Assembly (NCBI GenBank): GCA_029821455.1
Contig: JALGTI010000087.1
Location: 1-10,302, forward strand
DNA length: 10,302 bases
Origin: Candidatus Zipacnadia bacterium
Lineage (GTDB): Bacteria; Armatimonadota; Zipacnadia; Zipacnadales; Zipacnadaceae
Direction of reading: 5' to 3'
Of this stretch, positions 1 through 6,181 are shown one piece after another. Below the pieces are notes generated by a model, which worked only from the letters and a program-made list of their open reading frames with translations, was not told where the DNA came from and did not search any database. A program made the translations under genes and the position numbers. How positions within the stretch are numbered: the first letter of the stretch is position 1; every line of letters begins with the position of its first letter.

Positions 1-697
1 AGCGGTCCTGCTCGGTGACGAGCCAGTCGCAGCCTACGTCCTGCGCCGCCTGCCACGCAGCCGGGATATCCACGGTGCCCTGCCCAAGCTCAATCCACCA
101 CCACTGGTCCTTGCCGTGCTTGCCGCCATCCTTGAAGTGATAGTAGCCCGCCCGGTCGGCATAGCGGCGGATGAACTCAGCCGGGTCTTCCTCACCCATC
201 GCCACCCAGTAGACATCAATATTCAGCTTGACCAGCGCCGGATCGGTCAGCTCACAGAGCCTGTGAATACCCTTGCCGCCGTCAAAAGCCTCAAACTCAA
301 AGGCGTGGTTGTGATAGCAGAAGGTGATGCCATTATCCCTGCAGATCTGGCCGGTCTGATTGAATACCTGGGCGGCCGCCTCGAAAGCCTTGATGCCCTC
401 CTCCTGGGCTACACCGGAGCAGATGAGGTAACTGGAACCCATCTCCTTGAGGAATTCGATGTTCTGCTCCAGAGCTGACTGGTCGGCCATATCAGCGAAC
501 CCGCCGTGGATGCCGGTCAGTTCCAGGCCGTTGCCTGCGAATGTGTCCTGCAGGAAGCTGGTCTCCATTGTCTTGTTCAACAAGCCAGTCTCAGCCCCCA
601 CATAGCCGGCTGCCGCAACGTCAGCGAGTACGCCATCCAGGTCAGTGTTGTACCTGTCACCGAACACAATCAGTTGGACGCCTATCTTGTGGTCCAT
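1..697 (-). CDS. Sugar phosphate isomerase/epimerase-like TIM barrel protein (IolE/xylose isomerase-like), 3' end cut by window edge
   Basis: The minus-strand frame is open from an ATG at 697 to the left edge, giving 232 residues without a stop; the C-terminus lies outside the window. I translated it by hand. Family-typical motifs appear in order: YHNHAFEFE at residues 128-136, NIDVYW at 159-164, YYHFKD at 185-190, ELGQG near 203-207 and TEQD at 228-231. By analogy with IolE, tagatose 3-epimerase and xylose isomerase-like proteins, Glu134, Asp161, His187 and Glu229 should form the divalent-metal site. The family isomerises, epimerises or dehydrates sugars and inositols in the cytoplasm; the substrate cannot be read from sequence. 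The start is supported by a perfect AGGAGGT at 705-711 that overlaps the stop codon of the upstream MFS gene, only 13 bp away, so the two are probably co-transcribed and translationally coupled. Family call is firm, exact reaction unknown. Confidence 0.9.
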   Translation of the reverse strand, partial: MDHKIGVQLIVFGDRYNTDLDGVLADVAAAGYVGAETGLLNKTMETSFLQDTFAGNGLELTGIHGGFADMADQSALEQNIEFLKEMGSSYLICSGVAQEEGIKAFEAAAQVFNQTGQICRDNGITFCYHNHAFEFEAFDGGKGIHRLCELTDPALVKLNIDVYWVAMGEEDPAEFIRRYADRAGYYHFKDGGKHGKDQWWWIELGQGTVDIPAAWQAAQDVGCDWLVTEQDR

Positions 698-704
698 TTT
701 CAAT

Positions 705-711
705 ACCTCCT
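705..711 (-). promoter_or_regulatory. Ribosome binding site for the TIM barrel gene, overlapping the MFS stop codon
   Basis: Read on the minus strand this is AGGAGGT, seven bases upstream of the ATG at 697. Its first base lies in the TGA of the MFS gene (711-713), a layout typical of translational coupling. It decides the start of the partial downstream gene. Confidence 0.8.
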
Positions 712-1976
712 CAATAGTCTGAACTACTCGTTCTCTTCACCGCAGCGCTCGGCGGGACCTGCAAGGGCGATAGCCTCTGGGAGGCATACCTCTGCAGCAG
801 CAATGCAACCAGACCGCAGAAAGCAAACACGCCGGCGAAAACCTGGAAGACGACGTGGTAGTCCCCAACTGCCACTCCCAACACCTTGGAGGCCATAACT
901 GCTGCGACTATCCCCAGATTCTGCCAGGTGAACAGCGCTCCATAGGCCAGGGGCCAGGCTTGGGCCTTCGCAGAGTCGCCGACAATGGCGGTTGCGACGA
1001 CCGGCACCGCGCCGTTGAGGAATCCGAGGGCAAAGGCGGCAATCCCCAATGTCAGTGGGGTATGCCAGACACCGGCCAGGAATAGCGCCCCGGTGCCACT
1101 GAAGAAGCCAGTGGCTAGTACTGCCGCCCCGCCGACCTTGTCGGTCAATACTCCGCTCAGCAAGCTACAAATCAGACGCGCGAGCGGATAGAAGATGGCC
1201 ACAATCCAGATCCACTGAGGGCCATACTGGTGCTCCACGAAGTCGCCTATGCCCAGAATGATGCCAAAGCACAGGGCCGTGGATGCAAGCAGGAAGGCTG
1301 AGATGAGAGCCTTAGCCCGGAACATAATGCTTGCTATCTGTGGCAAAGAGGGCGCGGCTGCCACCAGGTCAGGGAGGGCCTTGCGGGAGAGCAATGGCGT
1401 GAGCAGAACGCCGGGAAGGGTTACAATGGTGGCCACCAGGTACAACATCCACGGTTGCGCTTGAAAGCCAGCATAGACCTGCCCCAGCACAAACAAACCT
1501 ATTACCCATCCCATCTGACTGCCAGCATACAGGATGCCGGTGCCAGCACCATAACGCTTCGCCTGGTCGGCTGCAGCAAAGGTCTGGATCGTGGTGCCGC
1601 CCCAGAAGGCAGCTCCGCCCCAGCCCCAGACAATCGCAGAAGCAATGGCGAGGGCGTAACTCTGATGCCACGGCACTGCCAGGCATGCCAGCGTGAAGAA
1701 CAGGTAAGTAGAGGAGCCGACGATGGTCCACAGCCATAAGGGTAGCCTGCGCAACAGGAACAGGTTCCCCACCCGGAAGACCATCATTGAGCAGTAGACA
1801 GTCGCGAGTACCCAGGCGCTGGCGATGGGTGACCAACCGGCTGCCTTTTGAACATACGGGATCAGATATTGCTGCTGGGCTCCTGCGCCGGTGAACAGGA
1901 ACAGGTTGACGAGAAATAGTAGCGTAAGTTCGCGCCGAAAGCTGCTGGCTTGCTGCATATCCTGCTGTAGCTGCAT
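711..1976 (-). CDS. Major facilitator superfamily (MFS) transporter, 12 TM
   Basis: A 421-residue hydrophobic protein with about twelve membrane segments in two groups of six. Segments include TLLFLVNLFLFTG (TM1), LWTIVGSSTYLFF (TM3), a glycine-rich AIVWGWGGAAFWGG (TM4), and WIWIVAIFYPLARLIC (TM8) followed by LLSGVLTDKVGG, which resembles the G-x-L-x-D-x-x-G loop motif. The equivalent TM2-TM3 loop is atypical (RVGNLFLLRRLP). It should be an inner-membrane secondary transporter; the substrate is unknown. The frame is open back to 2093, but the extra 39 residues are polar, unlike a transporter N-terminus, and have no ribosome binding site. The ATG at 1976 (MQLQQDMQQASS) has GGAGA ten bases upstream, so I prefer it. 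The isomerase-like gene follows after 13 bp, suggesting import and processing of a sugar-like compound. The upstream 185 bp may hold its own promoter. Confidence 0.88.
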   Translation of the reverse strand: MQLQQDMQQASSFRRELTLLFLVNLFLFTGAGAQQQYLIPYVQKAAGWSPIASAWVLATVYCSMMVFRVGNLFLLRRLPLWLWTIVGSSTYLFFTLACLAVPWHQSYALAIASAIVWGWGGAAFWGGTTIQTFAAADQAKRYGAGTGILYAGSQMGWVIGLFVLGQVYAGFQAQPWMLYLVATIVTLPGVLLTPLLSRKALPDLVAAAPSLPQIASIMFRAKALISAFLLASTALCFGIILGIGDFVEHQYGPQWIWIVAIFYPLARLICSLLSGVLTDKVGGAAVLATGFFSGTGALFLAGVWHTPLTLGIAAFALGFLNGAVPVVATAIVGDSAKAQAWPLAYGALFTWQNLGIVAAVMASKVLGVAVGDYHVVFQVFAGVFAFCGLVALLLQRYASQRLSPLQVPPSAAVKRTSSSDY

Positions 1977-1986
1977 TCTGAGAGTT

Positions 1987-1991
1987 TCTCC
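1987..1991 (-). promoter_or_regulatory. Ribosome binding site for the MFS gene
   Basis: GGAGA on the minus strand, ten bases before the ATG at 1976. It supports this start over the ATG at 2093, which has no Shine-Dalgarno-like sequence before it. Confidence 0.5.
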
Positions 1992-2047
1992 GGTTTCGGC
2001 GAATGTTGGAATACGCGGGGAGTTCCTCCACGTATCAGCCGGGACCT

Positions 2048-2067
2048 TTGCCAGGCAAGGCTCCTTG
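2048..2067. repeat. Two overlapping short inverted repeats upstream of the MFS gene (possible operator)
   Basis: TTGCCAGGCAA at 2048-2058 is a perfect 5-bp-arm inverted repeat with a central base. It is overlapped by CAAGG-ct-CCTTG at 2056-2067. Both lie in the gap between the dehydratase stop and the preferred MFS start, about 70-90 bp before that start. A dimeric repressor of the LacI type could bind such a site, but the arms are short and chance cannot be excluded. No convincing -35/-10 pair was found beside it. Confidence 0.2.
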
Positions 2068-2161
2068 ATGGATAAACAGAGAGGTATTTGCATCAGTGCT
2101 TAAGAGTCGGGGATCTGTTGGTGTGTCACGGGGGGATTGCTGATAGTATTCTGAACAACAC

Positions 2162-4099
2162 TCATCCGCCGGCGCTTTGAAGTTGATCATGCTCCGGTGC
2201 AGCTACCGCGACGGTTGCAGGTGATATCGCTGTGAACAGCACCTCCTGCAGACGCAGGGCGTCGTTTTCGGCCACCAGTTCTTGCATTAGCTCAACCCAC
2301 TGGCTGAAGTTGCCGTTGTGTCGAAGGTTACCGGTGCTTCTCACCTTCCACACCCAAGGGCAAGCCGTGTGGGTTAGTTGCTCACCGTCATTAGTGAGGG
2401 TCTCGTGGAGCTTCTCGCCGGGGCGCAGGCCGATGAAGTGCACGGCGTCGGGTGCATACGGGTTGCGACCGTGCAGGCCGATGAAGTTGCGGGCCAGATC
2501 CAATATCCGCACCGGCTCGCCCATATCCAGGACAAAGATATCGCCACTAGCGCCCAAGGTGGCCGCCTGCAACACCAGGAACGCCGCCTCCGAAATCGTC
2601 ATAAAGTATCTATCGGCCTCCGGATGGGTGACGGTCAGGGGCTGGCCAGCCGCCAACTGCTCTTCGAAGATGCGCAGCACGCTGCCATCGCTGCCTATCA
2701 CATTTCCAAACCGCACGACAGTGTAGCACGTTTTGCTATTCTCGGCCCGCTCCTGGAGCATGACCTCACAGAAGCGCTTGGTCGCACCCATGACGTTGCA
2801 GGGCTCGGCGGCCTTGTCAGTTGAAATGAACAGCAGGCGTTCCGCACCGCAGTCCTCAGCACACTGGGCCACAACCTGGGTCCCCAGCACGTTGTTACGC
2901 ACCGCCTCCACTGGGTTGCTCTCCATCAGATAAACGTGCTTGTGGGCACCGGCGTGGACGACTATGTCGGGGCGATGTGCGTCGAAGGTCACCTCACAAC
3001 TGCCGGGGTCGGCAAAGTTAGCTATGACCGGGGTCAGTTCTATATCAGGAAAGCGGTATGACAGCTCGTTGAGGATCTTGTGAATTCGATTCTCTCCGCG
3101 GCCCAACAGTACCAGCCTTCGCGGGCGATGGGTGCAGAGTTGCCGGCATACCTCAGCGCCAATGGAGCCGCCGGCGCCCGTGACCAGGACGACTTTGTCT
3201 TGGACATAATTGTCGTTCAGGCTCATCGCAGGGAGCCGCACATCACGGCCCAACAATTCGCTGATCCGCACATCGCGCACACTGCTGAGGGTCAGCGGGT
3301 CTCTGACCAGCTCCAGGAGCCGGGGTAAGGTGCGGACTCTCACCCCCGCCTGCGAGCAGATACGGAACATCTCGCTGCGCTGCTGGGCCGTAGCTGACGG
3401 GATGGCGATGATGATCTCGTCTACCTGGCGCTCTTGCACGATGCGTGCCACGTCGCGGCCCATGCCCAGGACTGGATGCCTGCCGAGCAGCAAGCGCTGC
3501 TTGAGCGGGTCATCGTCAACGAACCCCACGACTTCGTAAGGGCTGTGACGATCGGCCGTAACCTGCACTGTCAGCGTTCGTCCCGCATCGCCGGCGCCAT
3601 ATATCAGAAGTCGTTTGCGTGGGGGCATACCGTGACGGCCATAAATGCGCTGACGCAGCACCCGCCAGGCAAAGCGGCTGCCACCCATCAAACCCAGCAG
3701 TAGCAGCCACCAGATGACAGAAACGCTGCGCGGGAAGTATTGTCCCAGCAGGACACCGGCCGCCAGGCAACTTGTTCCCACCGAAGCCGAGGCGCCGACG
3801 ATTACGGCCGCCGCCGCCTCCATACCAGCGTATTCCCAGATGCGGTTGTACAAACCACAGCCGGCAAAGCACAGGACTGTCAACGGGATTACTATCCAGG
3901 TCGCGTGGAGGCTGAGGGCCAGGTATTGCGGAGGGATACCGTCATCAAAGCGGACCCACAGGGCGATTAGCAGCGCGGCGGTGGCCAGACTGGCGTCTAC
4001 AGCGCCCAGAGCCAACGGCTGCCATCTGAATCCGAGCGGCCGCACGTGACACAGGCGCGCCGCAGCCAGACGCACAGCAGCAAGCGCAGACCAACTCAA
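2162..4099 (-). CDS. Membrane nucleoside-diphosphate-sugar dehydratase/epimerase (FlaA1/CapD/WbpM/PglF-like polysaccharide biosynthesis protein)
   Basis: A 645-residue protein with full family architecture. The N-terminus has about four membrane segments (roughly 29-50, 62-84, 93-117, 128-140). A first Rossmann-like domain starts at LLIYGAGDAGRT (164-175). The catalytic short-chain dehydrogenase domain has VVLVTGAGGSIG (303-314, GxxGxxG NAD(P) motif), HAGAHKHVYLME (382-393), FISTDKA (424-430) and MGATKR (437-442), where Met replaces the usual catalytic Tyr as in the 4,6-dehydratase branch, then RFGNVIGSDGSV (463-474) and GLRPGEK (557-563). Known relatives convert UDP-GlcNAc-type sugars to 4-keto-6-deoxy or epimerised forms for O-antigen, capsule or protein glycans at the inner membrane. 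The frame is open to an ATG at 4504, but the extra 135 residues are Arg/Pro-rich and unlike the family. The TTG at 4099 has AGGGGG nine bases upstream and gives a normal family length; GTG 24 bp further in is an alternative. The exact nucleotide sugar is not determined. Confidence 0.92.
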   Translation of the reverse strand: MSWSALAAVRLAAARLCHVRPLGFRWQPLALGAVDASLATAALLIALWVRFDDGIPPQYLALSLHATWIVIPLTVLCFAGCGLYNRIWEYAGMEAAAAVIVGASASVGTSCLAAGVLLGQYFPRSVSVIWWLLLLGLMGGSRFAWRVLRQRIYGRHGMPPRKRLLIYGAGDAGRTLTVQVTADRHSPYEVVGFVDDDPLKQRLLLGRHPVLGMGRDVARIVQERQVDEIIIAIPSATAQQRSEMFRICSQAGVRVRTLPRLLELVRDPLTLSSVRDVRISELLGRDVRLPAMSLNDNYVQDKVVLVTGAGGSIGAEVCRQLCTHRPRRLVLLGRGENRIHKILNELSYRFPDIELTPVIANFADPGSCEVTFDAHRPDIVVHAGAHKHVYLMESNPVEAVRNNVLGTQVVAQCAEDCGAERLLFISTDKAAEPCNVMGATKRFCEVMLQERAENSKTCYTVVRFGNVIGSDGSVLRIFEEQLAAGQPLTVTHPEADRYFMTISEAAFLVLQAATLGASGDIFVLDMGEPVRILDLARNFIGLHGRNPYAPDAVHFIGLRPGEKLHETLTNDGEQLTHTACPWVWKVRSTGNLRHNGNFSQWVELMQELVAENDALRLQEVLFTAISPATVAVAAPEHDQLQSAGG

Positions 4100-4108
4100 G
4101 CAGACGCA

Positions 4109-4114
4109 CCCCCT
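4109..4114 (-). promoter_or_regulatory. Ribosome binding site selecting a TTG start for the dehydratase
   Basis: AGGGGG on the minus strand, nine bases before the TTG at 4099. No ATG in the frame downstream of the low-complexity extension precedes the first membrane segment, so this site is the best available evidence for the start. Confidence 0.45.
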
Positions 4115-4290
4115 GATCTGCCTGTGTGTGCTGCCATCTTCTCGTATTACCTTTCGCTGCTTGCGCTTGGGGAGAGAGTTGGTGTCGGCCAGAGACAGAA
4201 GGGCCAGGAAGGGGAGCCTGGGTTTCCGAGAGGTCCACGGCATCGCGGATTGGGAGGAAGCACCTCCCGCCTCCGGCCGACCCGTATTGT

Positions 4291-4307
4291 GCCTCGAACG
4301 GCGAGGC
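4291..4307 (-). repeat. Hairpin in the predicted 5' leader of the dehydratase gene
   Basis: A perfect 6-bp stem, GCCTCG paired with CGAGGC around a 5-nt loop. It begins about ten bases downstream of the predicted transcription start near 4318. It is not followed by a T-run on the minus strand, so it does not look like a terminator. It could be a 5' stabilising stem or an operator; chance is possible in GC-rich DNA. Confidence 0.3.
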
Positions 4308-4324
4308 GATGTCAGGGTTCGGAC

Positions 4325-4353
4325 AGTATAGGAGAAGCCCGGAGGTATTTCAC
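4325..4353 (-). promoter_or_regulatory. Candidate sigma70-type promoter for the dehydratase gene
   Basis: On the minus strand GTGAAA (4348-4353, four of six -35 consensus bases) is followed after exactly 17 bp by TATACT (4325-4330, five of six -10 bases). Transcription would start near 4318 and give a leader of about 220 nt before the TTG at 4099. The site lies inside the frame that would be coding if the ATG at 4504 were used, which is further reason to reject that start. Confidence 0.4.
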
Positions 4354-4534
4354 TAGGCAGAACTACGCAAGACGGCGGATGATCAGCAGGCGCGGATACC
4401 GGTCGTAAGGATCTTGTGGCGGGACACGCGCCTCGCGCGCCAGGTGGACGAGCCTTGCCTGTCCCTCTCCGCGCCCTCGGTAGGTCGGGCTTCCAGCTCG
4501 ACACCCGGACAGGCTGTTTGCGCGGCGCCTGGGG

Positions 4535-6181
4535 TCAGCGATCATCCAGCACCAACGGCCCGCCGCGTTCGGTGGGGAACAGCTCCCAGGCGGCCAACGG
4601 CAAGTCGCGAGGGGAATAGTAGCGACGATTAACCTGCTCGAGGACCTCGGGGACGGCATCCTTATGCACATAAGCAAACATGCACCCGCCCAGGCCGGCG
4701 CCGGTTATGCGCGATCCGATCACGCCGTCAATGGAGTTGCAGATGTCCACGAGTAGGTCGAGCTCCGGGCAGGAGCAGCCAAAGCCACCGGGCTGGCGAT
4801 AAAGCTGGGCAGCCTCGCGTTCTGCCGCATCGTCGCTATCAGCCATCCGGGTCATCTGGTCCAGAGCCTCGTCGCTGGTGCGATTGTCGAACGGCTTGGA
4901 ATGCTCATCATCAAGCCAGCGCACCACGCGGTCACCATCGTGAGCGGCGGCCATCAGCTTGCCTAGCTCCTCTTCATCGCGTGTTTCTATCACCGGCTTG
5001 TTACGCGAGCCACGCGCCGGCTCGCAAATCATATACATACAGACCGGCCGCACCGGAAAATCCGGCAGCGAGACGCGCCAATGCCGCATTATCGGGTCCA
5101 ACTCGTCCCGCCGGCTGGGCGCCAGCTTTGGCAGATCATTCATAGTAGCACGCTCAGGTAGGACCTTCAGCATCTCATAAACATCACTCAGTCGCACGTC
5201 CATGTACTCCGGGCTTATGTGGGCAAGGCACTTGACATCATTCAGCACGTCGGGGAAGTTCTCGCGCATAATCACTATGCCCGCCGCCTGCGCAAGGCCA
5301 CGGGAGGTAGCGCTCTGGAGCGATTCGACAGTCTTGCGTGAGATTACCAATGTGTTGCAAAGCACAATGCGCCAGTCCTCGGGGAAGGGCAGGAGATGCT
5401 CTTCGTATGGATCGAACGGGATGTCATACTTGATATGCAGGATATGCCCGCGCCGACACAGCATCTGAGCGCCAGTATCGCCTGGCCCACCCCTCGAACC
5501 GCTGTACCACTCCCCGGCCCCTATCACTCGTATGGCCTCGCCCCAGGGGATATCTAGTTGATTGAAGTAGATGGTGGCGATGCCGGCCAAAGTGGCAAGC
5601 GCAGACGACGAGCTCACCCCCGCCGCTACCGGAATATCGCCGTCCAGAAAGACATTCAGTCCACAAAGCTGGCGGTCCGGATAGTGCTTCTGCAATGCGA
5701 GAATCGGCCCGATGAGGAAATTCTGCCAGCCACCCACTTCAATCTCGGCGGCCTCTAGGATGTCTATCCATTCCGCCCCCCGTACTTCTGGTGGCAGCAG
5801 CTCCGCAATAGTGAAAGCATAGTCGGGGTATTCATCGTGGGGGCTGCTGAGGAACACGATGTCGTCGTTGCGCCTCTGGACGACGGCCACGATCTCGCGT
5901 CCGAAGACCACATGATTCTTGAATGAATACTGTCCATCGGAGTGCAGGCCCATCGTGTTGATGCGCCCCGGCACGCGAATCAACGTGCTGGGCGCGTCTG
6001 CAGGCAGCCGCTGCGCAGCCCCTTCTAGCACGCTGCGGAACAACGCCAGGCGCTCCTGGTGCAGTGATGCGTCATCGCCGTATATGTCGGCGAACGCCTC
6101 ACTTATTCTGGGGTCGGGGGCCGCAAACAGTTCCCGCCATTGGGCGATGGACATCTCTGTTGCGTGGGGGTAGATGCTCAC
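4535..6181 (-). CDS. Galactokinase-like GHMP kinase with altered sugar-binding motif
   Basis: A 548-residue protein with the GHMP kinase motifs in order: PGRINTMGLHSD (71-82), aligned with the galactokinase signature PGRxNxxGEHTDY; PVAAGVSSSSALATLAG (184-200), the ATP-binding loop; GGPGDTGAQM (231-240), whose Asp235 matches the catalytic Asp of G-x-x-D-Q; and CSCPELD with GSRITGAGLGGC (489-500), the C-terminal motif 3. The family phosphorylates sugars at C1 in the cytoplasm. In the first motif the Glu of GEHTDY is Leu (GLHSD), while His and Asp are kept. That Glu contacts the sugar in galactokinases, so the substrate is probably not plain galactose; a C6-modified sugar such as a uronic acid is one guess. 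An insertion of roughly 50 residues precedes CSCPELD, making it longer than usual galactokinases (about 350-450). The start is GTG at 6181, overlapping the MttB stop by 4 bp (GTGA), with AAGGAG eight bases upstream. Confidence 0.9.
   Translation of the reverse strand: MSIYPHATEMSIAQWRELFAAPDPRISEAFADIYGDDASLHQERLALFRSVLEGAAQRLPADAPSTLIRVPGRINTMGLHSDGQYSFKNHVVFGREIVAVVQRRNDDIVFLSSPHDEYPDYAFTIAELLPPEVRGAEWIDILEAAEIEVGGWQNFLIGPILALQKHYPDRQLCGLNVFLDGDIPVAAGVSSSSALATLAGIATIYFNQLDIPWGEAIRVIGAGEWYSGSRGGPGDTGAQMLCRRGHILHIKYDIPFDPYEEHLLPFPEDWRIVLCNTLVISRKTVESLQSATSRGLAQAAGIVIMRENFPDVLNDVKCLAHISPEYMDVRLSDVYEMLKVLPERATMNDLPKLAPSRRDELDPIMRHWRVSLPDFPVRPVCMYMICEPARGSRNKPVIETRDEEELGKLMAAAHDGDRVVRWLDDEHSKPFDNRTSDEALDQMTRMADSDDAAEREAAQLYRQPGGFGCSCPELDLLVDICNSIDGVIGSRITGAGLGGCMFAYVHKDAVPEVLEQVNRRYYSPRDLPLAAWELFPTERGGPLVLDDR

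Larger units (their letters stand above)
4100..4534. other. 435-bp intergenic region between the GHMP kinase and dehydratase genes
   Basis: Open frames cross this stretch on both strands, but their translations are Arg/Pro/Ser-rich, lack any family motif and look like GC-rich chance frames. I see a candidate minus-strand promoter (4325-4353), a leader hairpin (4291-4307), and a distant 8-bp inverted repeat (GCCTGTCC at 4457-4464 with GGACAGGC at 4507-4514, 42-nt loop) near the end of the kinase gene. No U-tract terminator was found after the kinase stop, so some read-through into the dehydratase is possible. Confidence 0.6.

Noticed and set aside
116..898. Plus-strand open frames of 120 and 130 codons over the left end
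   Set aside because: They lie opposite the well-supported minus-strand TIM barrel and MFS genes and have no family motif.
1369..2031. A 220-residue minus-strand open frame overlapping the MFS gene
   Set aside because: It is an out-of-frame shadow of the membrane protein, Arg/Cys/His-rich, with no recognisable motif.
1977..2093. Longer start for the MFS transporter at 2093
   Set aside because: No Shine-Dalgarno sequence before it, and the 39 added residues are polar and unlike an MFS N-terminus.
4046..4408. Plus-strand open frames across the 4.1-4.4 kb gap
   Set aside because: Low-complexity Arg/Ser/Pro-rich translations, no ribosome binding site of note, and typical of GC-rich chance frames.
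4100..4504. N-terminal extension of the dehydratase frame to an ATG at 4504
   Set aside because: The added 135 residues are Arg/Pro/Ser-rich without membrane segments or family similarity, would make the protein much longer than relatives, and contain a promoter-like sequence. The TTG at 4099 has a better ribosome binding site.
4457..4514. Inverted repeat GCCTGTCC/GGACAGGC after the GHMP kinase stop as a terminator
   Set aside because: The loop is 42 nt, the arms are only 8 bp and no T-run follows on the minus strand.
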